Of a stretch of DNA of 64,000 bases, positions 52,195-60,597 are shown in pieces. Position 1 is the stretch's first letter; every line of letters starts with the position of its first letter. Source of the stretch: Exiguobacterium qingdaonense (lineage in GTDB: Bacteria > Bacillota > Bacilli > Exiguobacteriales > Exiguobacteriaceae); assembly GCF_018617855.1 (NCBI RefSeq), contig NZ_JACSKY010000008.1, positions 52,656 to 116,655 of the forward strand. The letters are read 5' to 3'. The translations under genes were made by a program, and so were the position numbers. Under the pieces are notes generated by a model that did no database searches, was not told the DNA's origin, and saw only the letters and a program-made list of their open reading frames with translations.

Positions 52195-52210
52195 AAGTTC
52201 ATATGAACTT
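52195..52210. promoter_or_regulatory. AAGTTC-ATAT-GAACTT palindrome, operator 2
   Basis: A 16-bp perfect palindrome with the same arms as operator 1, 26 nt from operator 1's core (measured from the 4-nt spacers about 31 nt), directly in front of the terC ribosome site. Confidence 0.75.
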
Positions 52211-52227
52211 AAAAGGAGGAATTGTTG

Positions 52228-53145
52228 TTGACCCTACTCATCGGGTTTTTGCTTATCGTCATCTTTATGCTCGCGCTTGACCTCGGGGTGTTTCACCGGA
52301 AGGCACACGAAGTCTCGCTCCGCGAGGCATGGACATGGACGTTCGTCTGGATTGGAATTGCTTTTGTTTTTGGAGGATGGTTGTTTTACACACAAGGTAG
52401 TACGGCCGCGACGGAATATGCGAGCGTCTATTTCATCGAGAAAGCACTCGCGATCGATAACGTCTTCGTCTTCTCACTCGTTTTCGCTTATTTTGCCATC
52501 CCACTCAAGTATCAACATAAGGTACTGTTCTGGGGAATTCTTGGTGCGATTTTCTTCCGCGCCGTCTTCATCGTCGCTGGTGTATCCCTTTTAGAGAACT
52601 TCGGTTGGGTCTATTACGTGTTCGGGGCGTTCCTTGTCTATACGGGATGGATGATGTACAAAAATATCGGGAAAGAGGAGTCACTCGAAGAGAACAAGAC
52701 GATTCGTTGGCTCGAGCGACGCCTTCCGATCACACAAGACATCTCGTCTGGGAAGTTCACGAAACGCATCAATAGGAAGTTGTTCTTCACACCGCTTTTC
52801 ATCGCGCTCATCTTTATCGAGTTATCGGACATCGTGTTCGCCGTCGATTCGGTCGCCGCGAGTTTCGCCTATTCGCGTGACCCATATATTATCTTCTATG
52901 CGAATATCATGGCGATTCTCGGACTTCGTAGCCTCTACTTCGTCCTCGCCAACTTGATTGACCGCTTCTACTATTTAAAACATGGTCTCAGCTTCATGCT
53001 CGTCTTTATCGGGGCGAAGATGATTTTAGGCGATGTGTACAAGATGCCGATTTGGATGTCGCTCGGGACGATCGTTCTCGTCATTTTAATCAGTGTCCTT
53101 TATAGTTTCTATAAAACGAAACCTTCCTCTTCACAAAACGTATAA
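52228..53145 (+). CDS. TerC/Alx family membrane protein
   Basis: About 305 residues with some nine membrane helices. DLGVFHRKAHEVSLREA, FFTGYI-like EKALAIDNVFVFSLVFAYF, and LSDIVFAVDSVAASFAYSRDPYI with the conserved acidic residues are typical of TerC. Family members export manganese or help metal loading of exported proteins. It starts with one of three consecutive TTG codons (52222, 52225, 52228) after GGAGG; 52228 gives the best spacing. Expression is probably controlled by the two palindromes upstream, not by a yybP-type riboswitch. Confidence 0.88.
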   Translation: MTLLIGFLLIVIFMLALDLGVFHRKAHEVSLREAWTWTFVWIGIAFVFGGWLFYTQGSTAATEYASVYFIEKALAIDNVFVFSLVFAYFAIPLKYQHKVLFWGILGAIFFRAVFIVAGVSLLENFGWVYYVFGAFLVYTGWMMYKNIGKEESLEENKTIRWLERRLPITQDISSGKFTKRINRKLFFTPLFIALIFIELSDIVFAVDSVAASFAYSRDPYIIFYANIMAILGLRSLYFVLANLIDRFYYLKHGLSFMLVFIGAKMILGDVYKMPIWMSLGTIVLVILISVLYSFYKTKPSSSQNV

Positions 53146-53232
53146 TGAATCAATCGGTCCATTTCGTCGGTGTTCTTTCTTTGAAAATCGGGTAATCATT
53201 GAGGTGCACAACTACAGAAAAGGGGATTCAAT

Positions 53233-53394
53233 ATGTTTGATCGGATTGGCCTCATGAGTATCGGTCTCGTCTTCGGGATCATTCTCATGTTACTCTTTAA
53301 CAACCTATTCGGATTGGTGTTCGGTGTCGTCCTTGGCGTAAGCCTCGTCGTTGCCAACCAAATCGAACGAAATAAACGAACGACAATCCATTAA
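53233..53394 (+). CDS. Small membrane protein, 53 residues
   Basis: A short gene with AAAAGGGG 7 nt upstream of the ATG. The product starts MFDRIGLMSIGLVFGI, has two hydrophobic segments and a basic tail (NQIERNKRTTIH). A strong terminator follows the stop codon by a few nt. I do not recognise a family. It is not part of any larger frame. Confidence 0.65.
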   Translation: MFDRIGLMSIGLVFGIILMLLFNNLFGLVFGVVLGVSLVVANQIERNKRTTIH

Positions 53395-53440
53395 CCGAAA
53401 AGCACGCGCCCCAATTATGGTGAGCGCGTGCTTTTCGGTT
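53395..53440. terminator. Bidirectional terminator between the 53-residue and M23 genes
   Basis: AACCGAAAAGCACGCGC pairs exactly with GCGCGTGCTTTTCGGTT around a 14-nt loop, shared by both convergent genes. Confidence 0.9.
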
Positions 53441-54155
53441 AAAACATCGTATACGGATTGATACTGTTGGCAGGAGATGAACTGCTATACACATAGCTGT
53501 TCCGATGTACTTCGAAGTGGAGGTGATTTCCGAACGAGTTTCCGGTATTGCCGACCGTTCCAATCGTCGCTCCTTTTGCTAGCGTCTGCCCTTTGACGAC
53601 ATTGATGCGGTCGAGGTGGGCGTACACCGTGATATATGTTTGTCCGTTCAACTGGTGAGTCATCATGATATAGTTCCCATAAGCCCCATAGTTTCGCGCA
53701 ACGGTCACCTGTCCAGATGCAGCTGCTACGACAGGGGTCCCTCTCGGTGCACCTAAATCGATGCCGTTATGGAATGTGTAACCGTATTGCCCGCTCGCCG
53801 GGCCATACTTTTGCGTCAACGTCCCTTTTGTCGGGATGATCATTTTCGCAGTCGATGTAGTCGAGACCGTCGACACACTGTACTTCTTCACATACGTACT
53901 GGATACATAGCGGGAATTCCCGTTGAAAGTGATTTTCGTCCATCCTCCGCTCACGCCGAGATATTTGAACGACTGTCCCAACTTCGCGCTACCGACAATC
54001 TTATACGTCGTGCCCGGACCCGAACGGACGTTTAAACTGTTGGTCGTGACTTTGACATTATACGTCGTGGCAGCTTCGACTGAAGTACCTGTTGGAGTGA
54101 AGATTCCGATTGTGAAAAGGACAGAGCAAAAGAGGGCGATTATCTTTCGTTTCAT
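53439..54155 (-). CDS. Secreted SH3b-M23 peptidoglycan endopeptidase
   Basis: A 238-residue exported enzyme. The signal peptide ends near SVEAA; a bacterial SH3 domain follows (about 32-92, LNVRSGPGTTYKIVG), then a LytM/M23 domain (about 110-238). Zinc ligands are HNGIDLG, and HLHFEVH near the end. It cleaves peptide bonds in peptidoglycan, probably in cell separation or growth. Both catalytic His residues are kept. It stands alone. Confidence 0.92.
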   Translation of the reverse strand: MKRKIIALFCSVLFTIGIFTPTGTSVEAATTYNVKVTTNSLNVRSGPGTTYKIVGSAKLGQSFKYLGVSGGWTKITFNGNSRYVSSTYVKKYSVSTVSTTSTAKMIIPTKGTLTQKYGPASGQYGYTFHNGIDLGAPRGTPVVAAASGQVTVARNYGAYGNYIMMTHQLNGQTYITVYAHLDRINVVKGQTLAKGATIGTVGNTGNSFGNHLHFEVHRNSYVYSSSSPANSINPYTMF

Positions 54156-54317
54156 ATAATGGTAAATCCTCTCAATTATGTATTTAAATTTTTATTTTAT
54201 ATATAATATAACTAAAATAATCTTATCATCGAAATGAACCAACAAATATGTCATTTATATTTCAAATAAAGGAAAACAAAATCTAACTTACTTTCTTTAT
54301 TTTTCCTTTTAGGCGTA

Positions 54318-54350
54318 CAAAAAATACACAGCCGCATTCGACTGTGTATG
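54318..54350 (-). terminator. Terminator of the DUF305 gene
   Basis: ATACACAG and CTGTGTAT flank a 10-nt loop, followed by TTTTTTG on the minus strand. Confidence 0.88.
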
Positions 54351-54354
54351 TCTG

Positions 54355-54831
54355 TTACTCACCATTCTCCTCTGCGCTCTCTTCTTCATCCTCTAAATCT
54401 TTAATCAATTGCTTCATCTCTTCGATTTCACGGCGCTGTGCTTTTATAATTTCTTCAGACAATTCTTTCACGCGTGGGTCTTCAATTTCAGCACGTTCAC
54501 TTGTCAAAATGGCAATGGAGTGGTGAGGGATCATCGCTTTCATCCAACTGACATCATCGACGGTCGTCTGGCTCCTAACGAGCCAGAGTGAAGCGCTGAA
54601 AACGAGGGCACTGACTCCTAAAATAATAAAGTTAACTGTTTTGTTTTTATACATTCCCCACATGAAGAGTAGCATGACGAACGCCATGACCGATCCCATG
54701 ATGAGTGCCATGTACAACCTCGTCTGACTAAAGAAGATATGATTGAACTGAAACACGTTCAAATACATGAGCCAATACATTAGAAATGTCGAGACCGCAA
54801 TCATGATTCCGAATTTACCGTATTGTTTCAT
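54355..54831 (-). CDS. Membrane protein with DUF305-type domain
   Basis: About 158 residues: three or four helices (about 5-105), then the DUF305 motif MKAMIPHHSIAILTSERAEI and a charged coiled-coil tail rich in Glu. DUF305 proteins have a ferritin-like fold and are often found with copper resistance genes, as here. His-His of the motif may bind metal. The ATG at 54831 (AAAGG 9 nt upstream) is better placed than one three codons earlier. Divergent from the two-component operon. Confidence 0.82.
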   Translation of the reverse strand: MKQYGKFGIMIAVSTFLMYWLMYLNVFQFNHIFFSQTRLYMALIMGSVMAFVMLLFMWGMYKNKTVNFIILGVSALVFSASLWLVRSQTTVDDVSWMKAMIPHHSIAILTSERAEIEDPRVKELSEEIIKAQRREIEEMKQLIKDLEDEEESAEENGE

Positions 54832-54999
54832 CTTGTTCATCCTTTCTTGTTGTGCGTATAGAAAAGCTTTAACCTACTTTTTCTATACTCAAACCCGCCT
54901 ATTTCTCCATCCCGTCGTACTCTTAACACTTTTCACTTCTTTTTCACAAACGTCGGGTACACTAGTGAAATTGAGACCATGCAAGGAAGGAGAACGATG

Positions 55000-55338
55000 A
55001 TGCACGAGCTGACATTGCAGGACGTACTGACAACACTGGATTCTGTTCTGTCTTGGTCCTATCTTGATCACTCGGAAGAGATGACAATTCGCGGGATTGG
55101 AACGACACCAGAAAAAATTAAAAAAATGTTTTTATATATTTGCAAGCGCCCGATCAATGAACGTGGCGTCGATTTAGTGAGGGCCGCCATCCGAAATGGC
55201 GCAGTGGCCATCGTCACAGATCGACCGATTGATGCGAGAGTACCCGTCATTTACTGTCGCGACGTTGCACGCGCTTACGAACAACTACAAACTCTTTTCG
55301 CCATGGAAGGAAATCATATGAAGCGTGCGGAACGATAA
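55000..55338 (+). CDS. Stand-alone protein resembling a Mur ligase N-terminal domain
   Basis: A 112-residue protein. DLVRAAIRNGAVAIVTDRP and ARVPVIYCRDVARAYEQLQTLFA resemble the N-terminal domain of MurE, which binds the UDP part of UDP-MurNAc peptides; the ATPase and ligase domains are missing. It precedes a response regulator gene by 21 nt and may be in its operon. AAGGAG is 7 nt upstream of this ATG; an ATG one codon earlier is also possible. The comparison is by eye only. Confidence 0.5.
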   Translation: MHELTLQDVLTTLDSVLSWSYLDHSEEMTIRGIGTTPEKIKKMFLYICKRPINERGVDLVRAAIRNGAVAIVTDRPIDARVPVIYCRDVARAYEQLQTLFAMEGNHMKRAER

Positions 55339-55359
55339 TGAAGGAAGGAGGGATATTAG

Positions 55360-56034
55360 ATGAAGATCCTCATTGTAGACGATGAAGAGAAAATGAGACA
55401 TTTGATTCGTCTGTTTCTTGAAAGCGATGGGTACGCTTGCATCGAGGCAAATGATGCCCGCTCCGCACTCGATCAGATTGAAGAGCGACCGGACCTCATC
55501 CTTTTAGATATTATGATGCCGGAAGTAGATGGAATCTCACTTTGTCGTCAGTTGAAAACGATGGATCCGGCATTACCCGTCGTCTTGTTGACGGCACGTT
55601 CAGACAACGAGACGACCATTCAAGGACTAGATGCCGGAGCGGATGACTACGTCACGAAGCCATTTGATGGAAATGTGTTGCTCGCTCGAATTCGAGCCGT
55701 CTTGCGAAGAAGTCGGGTCGTCAACCTACAATACGGTCCACTCCGTTACGATGAAGAGAGCGGGCGCATTTTATATGAAGAACAGGAAATCATTCTGACA
55801 CCGAAAGCAACAGCCGTCTTGAAGCTATTTCTTCAGCACCCGAATCGTTTGTTCAATCGTTTAGATTTGTATGACCTCGTCTGGCCGTACTCCGCCGAAT
55901 CGGACCCCCGTACAGTCGATGCACACATACGTATGATTCGAGAAAAGTTAGGAGATGCAGGCTTTCCAATCGATGATTATTTAAAGACGGTATGGGGACG
56001 TGGGTATCGATGGACCGAGGAGCGTTCCGGATGA
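55360..56034 (+). CDS. OmpR-type response regulator
   Basis: A 224-residue regulator. The receiver domain (1-120) has the acidic pocket VDDEEK, phospho-acceptor Asp in LILLDIMMPEVDG and Lys in VTKPFDG; the winged helix (about 130-220) ends DAHIRMIREKLGDAG and VWGRGYRW. The stop overlaps the kinase start (ATGA), so the two form a pair. Placed in the copper block it may sense metal or envelope stress, which is inference. Confidence 0.93.
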   Translation: MKILIVDDEEKMRHLIRLFLESDGYACIEANDARSALDQIEERPDLILLDIMMPEVDGISLCRQLKTMDPALPVVLLTARSDNETTIQGLDAGADDYVTKPFDGNVLLARIRAVLRRSRVVNLQYGPLRYDEESGRILYEEQEIILTPKATAVLKLFLQHPNRLFNRLDLYDLVWPYSAESDPRTVDAHIRMIREKLGDAGFPIDDYLKTVWGRGYRWTEERSG

Positions 56035-57440
56035 GACGCAGTCGTAACAGCTTGCCGTTCCGAATCAGCCTCGTCTTCTTATTGTCTACGTTGTTGATTG
56101 AAGGAGTCTTATTCTTGCTCCTTTACCACACACTACTTGGGGAACGTGTGACAGAAGAAGTCCATCGATTAGAATCACGGGCCGAGAGTCATGCGAGCGT
56201 ATTAGCAATGAATTTTTCCGAAGAGACAATCGGTCATGTGGCTACCATGGAAAGTGAGACGGACACAAAAGTTGCCATCACCGACCCAGCACATGATCTT
56301 CTTCAAACTTCCCGTTCTTTTCCACAAGTACTAGTCGATACCGTCGAAACGAAACCACGTACGGGCCCCTTCGATGACACGACTGTTCTAGAAGACGACT
56401 GGGAAAACGAGGCGTATTTGAGCGTTCGTACGCCGATCACGGATGACCTCGATACACGGTTTGGATACGTCTACATGTTTTTACCGACTGAAATCATTCA
56501 TGGAATCAGTCATCGCCTTCAGTTACGATTTCTTTATATCACGGCCATTGCACTGGTGACGACCGTGTTGACCTTCATCCTACTGAGCCGCCTCATTTCG
56601 AAACCAATTCAGTCACTGAAACAAGCGACTGAGAACGTACTGACAACCCCCGAAAACTTACAGCTACCAACGAATCGCGTTGACGAAATCGGTGAGTTGG
56701 CCCGTTCGATCGAGACCATGTCCGTGGAGTTGTCACGTTTACGTAGCGAACGACATCAATTTTTGTCCGATCTCTCACATGAAATCAAAACCCCTCTTAC
56801 TTATTTAAGAGGATATGCCGAGATTGCTTCGAAAGAAACCACTCCTGAGCCACTACGAAAGCAATCAATTCAGACAATCTTAGATGAGAGTCGGTCGCTC
56901 ACAGAACTCGTCGAAAATGCGTTTCAACTGGCACAGCTCGACGAAAACACATTCTTGTTGCATCGAGAAGAAGTGACTGTCACGACGTTTTGTGCGGACT
57001 TACGTCGAATGCTCGATACGATGTTCCGAATGACGATGATTCGGTTCGATGCTTCCTCGAACGCGAGACAACAAGACACCGCCCTCACATTGGATCGGCA
57101 CCGGATGCTCCAAGTCTTCCGCTCTATCGCCCATAATGCGATTGAACATAGTGAGGCCTCTCACGTCTCCCTGCGCTCAAACGTCACGGACACTCACCTG
57201 ATTCTGACCATTAAAGACGACGGGAAAGGTATTCCCGAAGAAGATTTACCGCATATTTTTGACCGTCTGTATCGCGTGGAAAAATCACGCTCTCGACAGA
57301 CTGGCGGGAGCGGACTCGGACTCGCCATCGCCAAGCAAATCGTCACACGGCATGGCGGGACGTTGACGGTATCTTCGGACACAACAGGTACCTCGTTCAC
57401 CGTCACCCTACCACTCGGCAAAAAGACGCCTCTCCAGTAA
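56031..57440 (+). CDS. Sensor histidine kinase paired with the OmpR regulator
   Basis: A 469-residue membrane kinase. Two helices (about 10-32 and 165-187) enclose an outer domain of about 130 residues; a HAMP domain follows, then FLSDLSHEIKTPLTYLRGYAE with the phospho-His, and the ATP-binding N, G1 and G2 boxes IAHNAIEHS, DDGKGIPEEDL and GGSGLGLAIAKQI. The ATG at 56031 overlaps the regulator stop. Signal unknown. Confidence 0.93.
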   Translation: MRRSRNSLPFRISLVFLLSTLLIEGVLFLLLYHTLLGERVTEEVHRLESRAESHASVLAMNFSEETIGHVATMESETDTKVAITDPAHDLLQTSRSFPQVLVDTVETKPRTGPFDDTTVLEDDWENEAYLSVRTPITDDLDTRFGYVYMFLPTEIIHGISHRLQLRFLYITAIALVTTVLTFILLSRLISKPIQSLKQATENVLTTPENLQLPTNRVDEIGELARSIETMSVELSRLRSERHQFLSDLSHEIKTPLTYLRGYAEIASKETTPEPLRKQSIQTILDESRSLTELVENAFQLAQLDENTFLLHREEVTVTTFCADLRRMLDTMFRMTMIRFDASSNARQQDTALTLDRHRMLQVFRSIAHNAIEHSEASHVSLRSNVTDTHLILTIKDDGKGIPEEDLPHIFDRLYRVEKSRSRQTGGSGLGLAIAKQIVTRHGGTLTVSSDTTGTSFTVTLPLGKKTPLQ

Positions 57441-57455
57441 TGGAAAGGCGTCTTT
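57420..57455. terminator. Terminator shared by histidine kinase and lipoprotein genes
   Basis: AAAAAGACGCCT and AGGCGTCTTT form a stem with inner TCC/GGA pairs, between convergent genes. Confidence 0.88.
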
Positions 57456-57457
57456 CG

Positions 57458-58402
57458 TCATTCGAGTTCACCTGCATCAAGTTGTGTCTGCCACTCCTCG
57501 TCTATGAACTCATATACGCTATTGTCAGATGTGACGAGCAGCATGCGCTCCTCTTTGATCGCCAATTCGATTGGAACTGCATTCGCTTGAAGCTCTGGAA
57601 GATTGAACGTCTCTGAGGAGGCATCGTCTAGATTGAATCGAACTCCTTCAAAAGAATCACCGGTCTGTCGTACGTAGGCCAACCGTCCCTCATCCGCCCC
57701 GACCGTGATCACCTGTTCTGATTCGATAAGTGGCTTAAATGAATCTCCCACATCGTTCGAAACGAGGATCCCAGACGGCCCATACAAGAAGACGCGCGCC
57801 GCTTCTGTCGCGTCGGCAATAATCCCTGCCACCTGCTCACCCTCTACCCCAGATCCTCGCATCGACTCGAACGTTCTTCCGCCATCGTCGGAACGATAAA
57901 ATCCCGGTTTTAGCTCTAATGTCGCTTCTTCAAGGTAAACGTACAACATTTCCGTCGCATAGCCTGCACTCATATAGTGGAAGTCTGCCTCTCCCTCAAG
58001 TGCCCGTATGTCTAATGTCATGCCATGGTCTTTCCCGTGCAACACACCGAGTGGATTTTTGAAGTCGGTACGGCGGTCGGGATGACCACTTGCATAAAAC
58101 CCATCCTCAACGAGTTCGAATCCCATATAGTCATGACGATTCGTCGGAAGTGTATACCAGCCGTCTTCACGATATTCCATCAATCCGGCGTGCGTTGCAA
58201 TGACCGGACGGTTATCGTCTTGCCAAAATCCAGCCCCGTGAATATGAGAAACCGTTTCATCGGATCCCACACGTTGCCACTCGTCTTTTGTAGTTGTCGT
58301 CACGTTCTCGGATTGACTCGTGTCCGGCGGTGCCTCTTCCGTTCCACAAGCCGTTAAAAGCAGTGGAGTCAGGAAGAGTGATAGTATCAACATTCGCTTC
58401 AT
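57458..58402 (-). CDS. Lipoprotein of the F510_1955 / BNR-repeat type
   Basis: A 314-residue lipoprotein with lipobox LLTAC at the N-terminus. VSHIHGAGFWQDD, VIATHAGLMEYR, HDYMGFELVEDGFYASGHPD and GFYRSDDGGRTFESM are typical of a beta-propeller family called F510_1955 glycosylhydrolase-like. True hydrolase activity is unproven. It follows copB by 58 nt in the same direction, and His/Met-containing loops may bind copper. Anchored on the outer face of the membrane. Confidence 0.75.
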   Translation of the reverse strand: MKRMLILSLFLTPLLLTACGTEEAPPDTSQSENVTTTTKDEWQRVGSDETVSHIHGAGFWQDDNRPVIATHAGLMEYREDGWYTLPTNRHDYMGFELVEDGFYASGHPDRRTDFKNPLGVLHGKDHGMTLDIRALEGEADFHYMSAGYATEMLYVYLEEATLELKPGFYRSDDGGRTFESMRGSGVEGEQVAGIIADATEAARVFLYGPSGILVSNDVGDSFKPLIESEQVITVGADEGRLAYVRQTGDSFEGVRFNLDDASSETFNLPELQANAVPIELAIKEERMLLVTSDNSVYEFIDEEWQTQLDAGELE

Positions 58403-58460
58403 CTTGATCCCTCCATCTCTAGCATCCCATCTAGCATACGTGCCAAAGATGAAATAATTG

Positions 58461-60467
58461 TTAAATCTTCAGAAGTCGGGCGTTGATGGCGACAATAACC
58501 GTGCTTAAGCTCATCAAGACGGCACCCACGGCCGGGGACAGGATGATGCCAATCGGGGCGAGCACCCCTGCTGCAAGCGGAATGGCGACAATATTATACC
58601 CTGCGGCCCACCATAAGTTTTGAATCATCTTCCGATATGTGTTCTGTGAAAGATCTAAAATCGATAGCACATCTTTCGGATTGCTACGGACAAGAACGAT
58701 GTCAGCTGTCTCAACAGCAACGTCCGTTCCGCTACCGATTGCGATACCGACATCCGCTTGTGCCAGCGCCGGAGCGTCATTGATTCCATCCCCGACCATC
58801 GCTACTTTACTGCCGTCTTTTTGGACGTCTTTTACTTGGTTCGCCTTGTCGTCCGGTAATACTTCGGCATACACGTCATCGATGCCGAGCTGACGAGCCA
58901 CCCAATGTGCGACCTTCTCGTTGTCACCCGTCAACATGATGGACCGGATGCCTTTTTCATGAAGTGCCTCGACAGTCTCCTTCGCCTCTTCCCTTACCAG
59001 ATCGGCCATCGCAATCATCCCGACCCATTCTCTGTCCTTCAAAACAAAGACGACGGTCTTTCCTTCTCCCGAAAGTCGTGCAAACGCCTCCTCATTAATT
59101 TGAATGTGTTGATCGCGGATATGTCGCGGACTGACGACTTGAACATGCGCACCATCAACCGTCCCTTCCAATCCGACACCTGTCATCGAACCGAAGTCGT
59201 CGACAGCCGCCAGTTTCAACTCCCGTCTCTCGGCTTCTCTTAAAATCCCTTGCGCGAGAGGATGTTGCGACTCACGCTCAACTGCTCCTGCGAGTTGCAA
59301 CACGTCTTCCTCCGTATAAGGCGAGCTCGCCTGTATGTCCGTGACTCCGAAATTCCCTTCCGTCAGCGTACCGGTCTTATCGAAAATGACGGCATTGAGT
59401 CGACGCGCCTCTTCAAATTGAGTCCGATTGCGGATGAGAAGACCTTGTTTCGCCGATAACGCTGTCGAGACAGCGACGACGAGGGGTGTCGCTAGCCCGA
59501 GTGCGTGTGGACACGAGATGACCATGACCGTCACCATCCGTTCAACCGCCGTTCCGACCGAATATCCGAGCATGAACCAAACCGTGAACGTGATGACCCC
59601 AGCGGCAATTGCGATATAGAACAAATATTTCGCCGCCCGGTTCGCCAGATTTTGAGCCCGCGACTTCGATTTTTGTGCCTCATTCACCAATTCAATCACT
59701 TTTGACAAGTACGTGCTTTCTCCCGTACCAATCGTTTCAATCGTCAAGCTCCCTTCTTGGTTAATCGATCCTGCGATCACGTCATCCCCATCGGTTTTTT
59801 CAACGGGCATCGATTCCCCGGTCAACATCGACTCATCGATTGTTGTCCGTCCTTTCATGATTTTTCCGTCCACAGGAACCTGTTCCCCCGGTTTAACGAG
59901 AATCCGATCTCCTTCCCTCAATTCAGAAATCGGGACGTCCTCCGTCTCCTCCCCATTGATGCGATGCGCTTCGTTCGGAAGAAGCTGCACGAGTTGTTCC
60001 AACGCGTTCGACGCTCCCATGACAGAGCGCATCTCAATCCAATGACCGAGTAGCATGATCACAATCAATGAAGCGAGTTCCCAAAAGAAGTCATGGCCAC
60101 TTCCGTATCCGAAGACGACAGTTGCGCTATAAAAGTAAGCGACGCTGATCGCCAAGCCAATGAGCATCATCATGCCTGGGCTACGATCTCGCAGCTCCTC
60201 TACACTTCCTTTTAAGAACGGCCACCCGCCGTATACATATACAATCGTCGCCAATACAAATAAGACTGTCTTTTCAAACGGAAAATCGAGTTCAAACCGC
60301 AGCCATTCTTGAATCATGTCCGATAAAAATAAAATCGGAATCATCAGCCCGAGCGATACGAAGAAACGTCGTTTGAAATCGTCAATCATATGCTCGTGTC
60401 CGCCATGATGAGACTCGTGACTCCCCTCATGATGTCCATGGTGTCGATCGTGTGCATGCTCCATCAT
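58461..60467 (-). CDS. copB: Copper-translocating P-type ATPase, CPH (CopB) type
   Basis: A 668-residue P1B-type ATPase. The N-terminus is a His-rich metal-binding stretch (about residues 3-26, many HH pairs) in place of a CxxC domain. The transmembrane metal site reads VISCPHALGLATP, and CPH defines the CopB group. DKTGTLTEGN carries the phosphorylated Asp, TGES the dephosphorylation loop and [17 protein letters not shown] the hinge. It exports copper, probably Cu(II) or Cu(I), from the cytoplasm. Divergent from the multicopper oxidase gene with a CsoR-like site between them. Confidence 0.93.
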   Translation of the reverse strand: MMEHAHDRHHGHHEGSHESHHGGHEHMIDDFKRRFFVSLGLMIPILFLSDMIQEWLRFELDFPFEKTVLFVLATIVYVYGGWPFLKGSVEELRDRSPGMMMLIGLAISVAYFYSATVVFGYGSGHDFFWELASLIVIMLLGHWIEMRSVMGASNALEQLVQLLPNEAHRINGEETEDVPISELREGDRILVKPGEQVPVDGKIMKGRTTIDESMLTGESMPVEKTDGDDVIAGSINQEGSLTIETIGTGESTYLSKVIELVNEAQKSKSRAQNLANRAAKYLFYIAIAAGVITFTVWFMLGYSVGTAVERMVTVMVISCPHALGLATPLVVAVSTALSAKQGLLIRNRTQFEEARRLNAVIFDKTGTLTEGNFGVTDIQASSPYTEEDVLQLAGAVERESQHPLAQGILREAERRELKLAAVDDFGSMTGVGLEGTVDGAHVQVVSPRHIRDQHIQINEEAFARLSGEGKTVVFVLKDREWVGMIAMADLVREEAKETVEALHEKGIRSIMLTGDNEKVAHWVARQLGIDDVYAEVLPDDKANQVKDVQKDGSKVAMVGDGINDAPALAQADVGIAIGSGTDVAVETADIVLVRSNPKDVLSILDLSQNTYRKMIQNLWWAAGYNIVAIPLAAGVLAPIGIILSPAVGAVLMSLSTVIVAINARLLKI

Positions 60468-60492
60468 TCATCCTCTCCTTTCCACCGATTTT

Positions 60493-60509
60493 ATACCCCT
60501 ATGCGGTAT
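60493..60509. promoter_or_regulatory. CsoR-like operator between copB and the multicopper oxidase gene
   Basis: ATACCCCTATGCGGTAT has the palindromic ATACC...GGTAT arms and C/G-rich centre of CsoR sites (for example TACCC-TA-GGGTA types in Bacillus copZA). It lies 26 nt from the copB start and 89 nt from the oxidase start. No csoR gene is in the window. Confidence 0.6.
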
Positions 60510-60597
60510 GCAACTAAACAGATTTGGACTTTCATGTTTCTTTCACAATTAGGTGGTACAACAAAGTGAGGACTGAACAATGAAGGAGTGTTATAGC

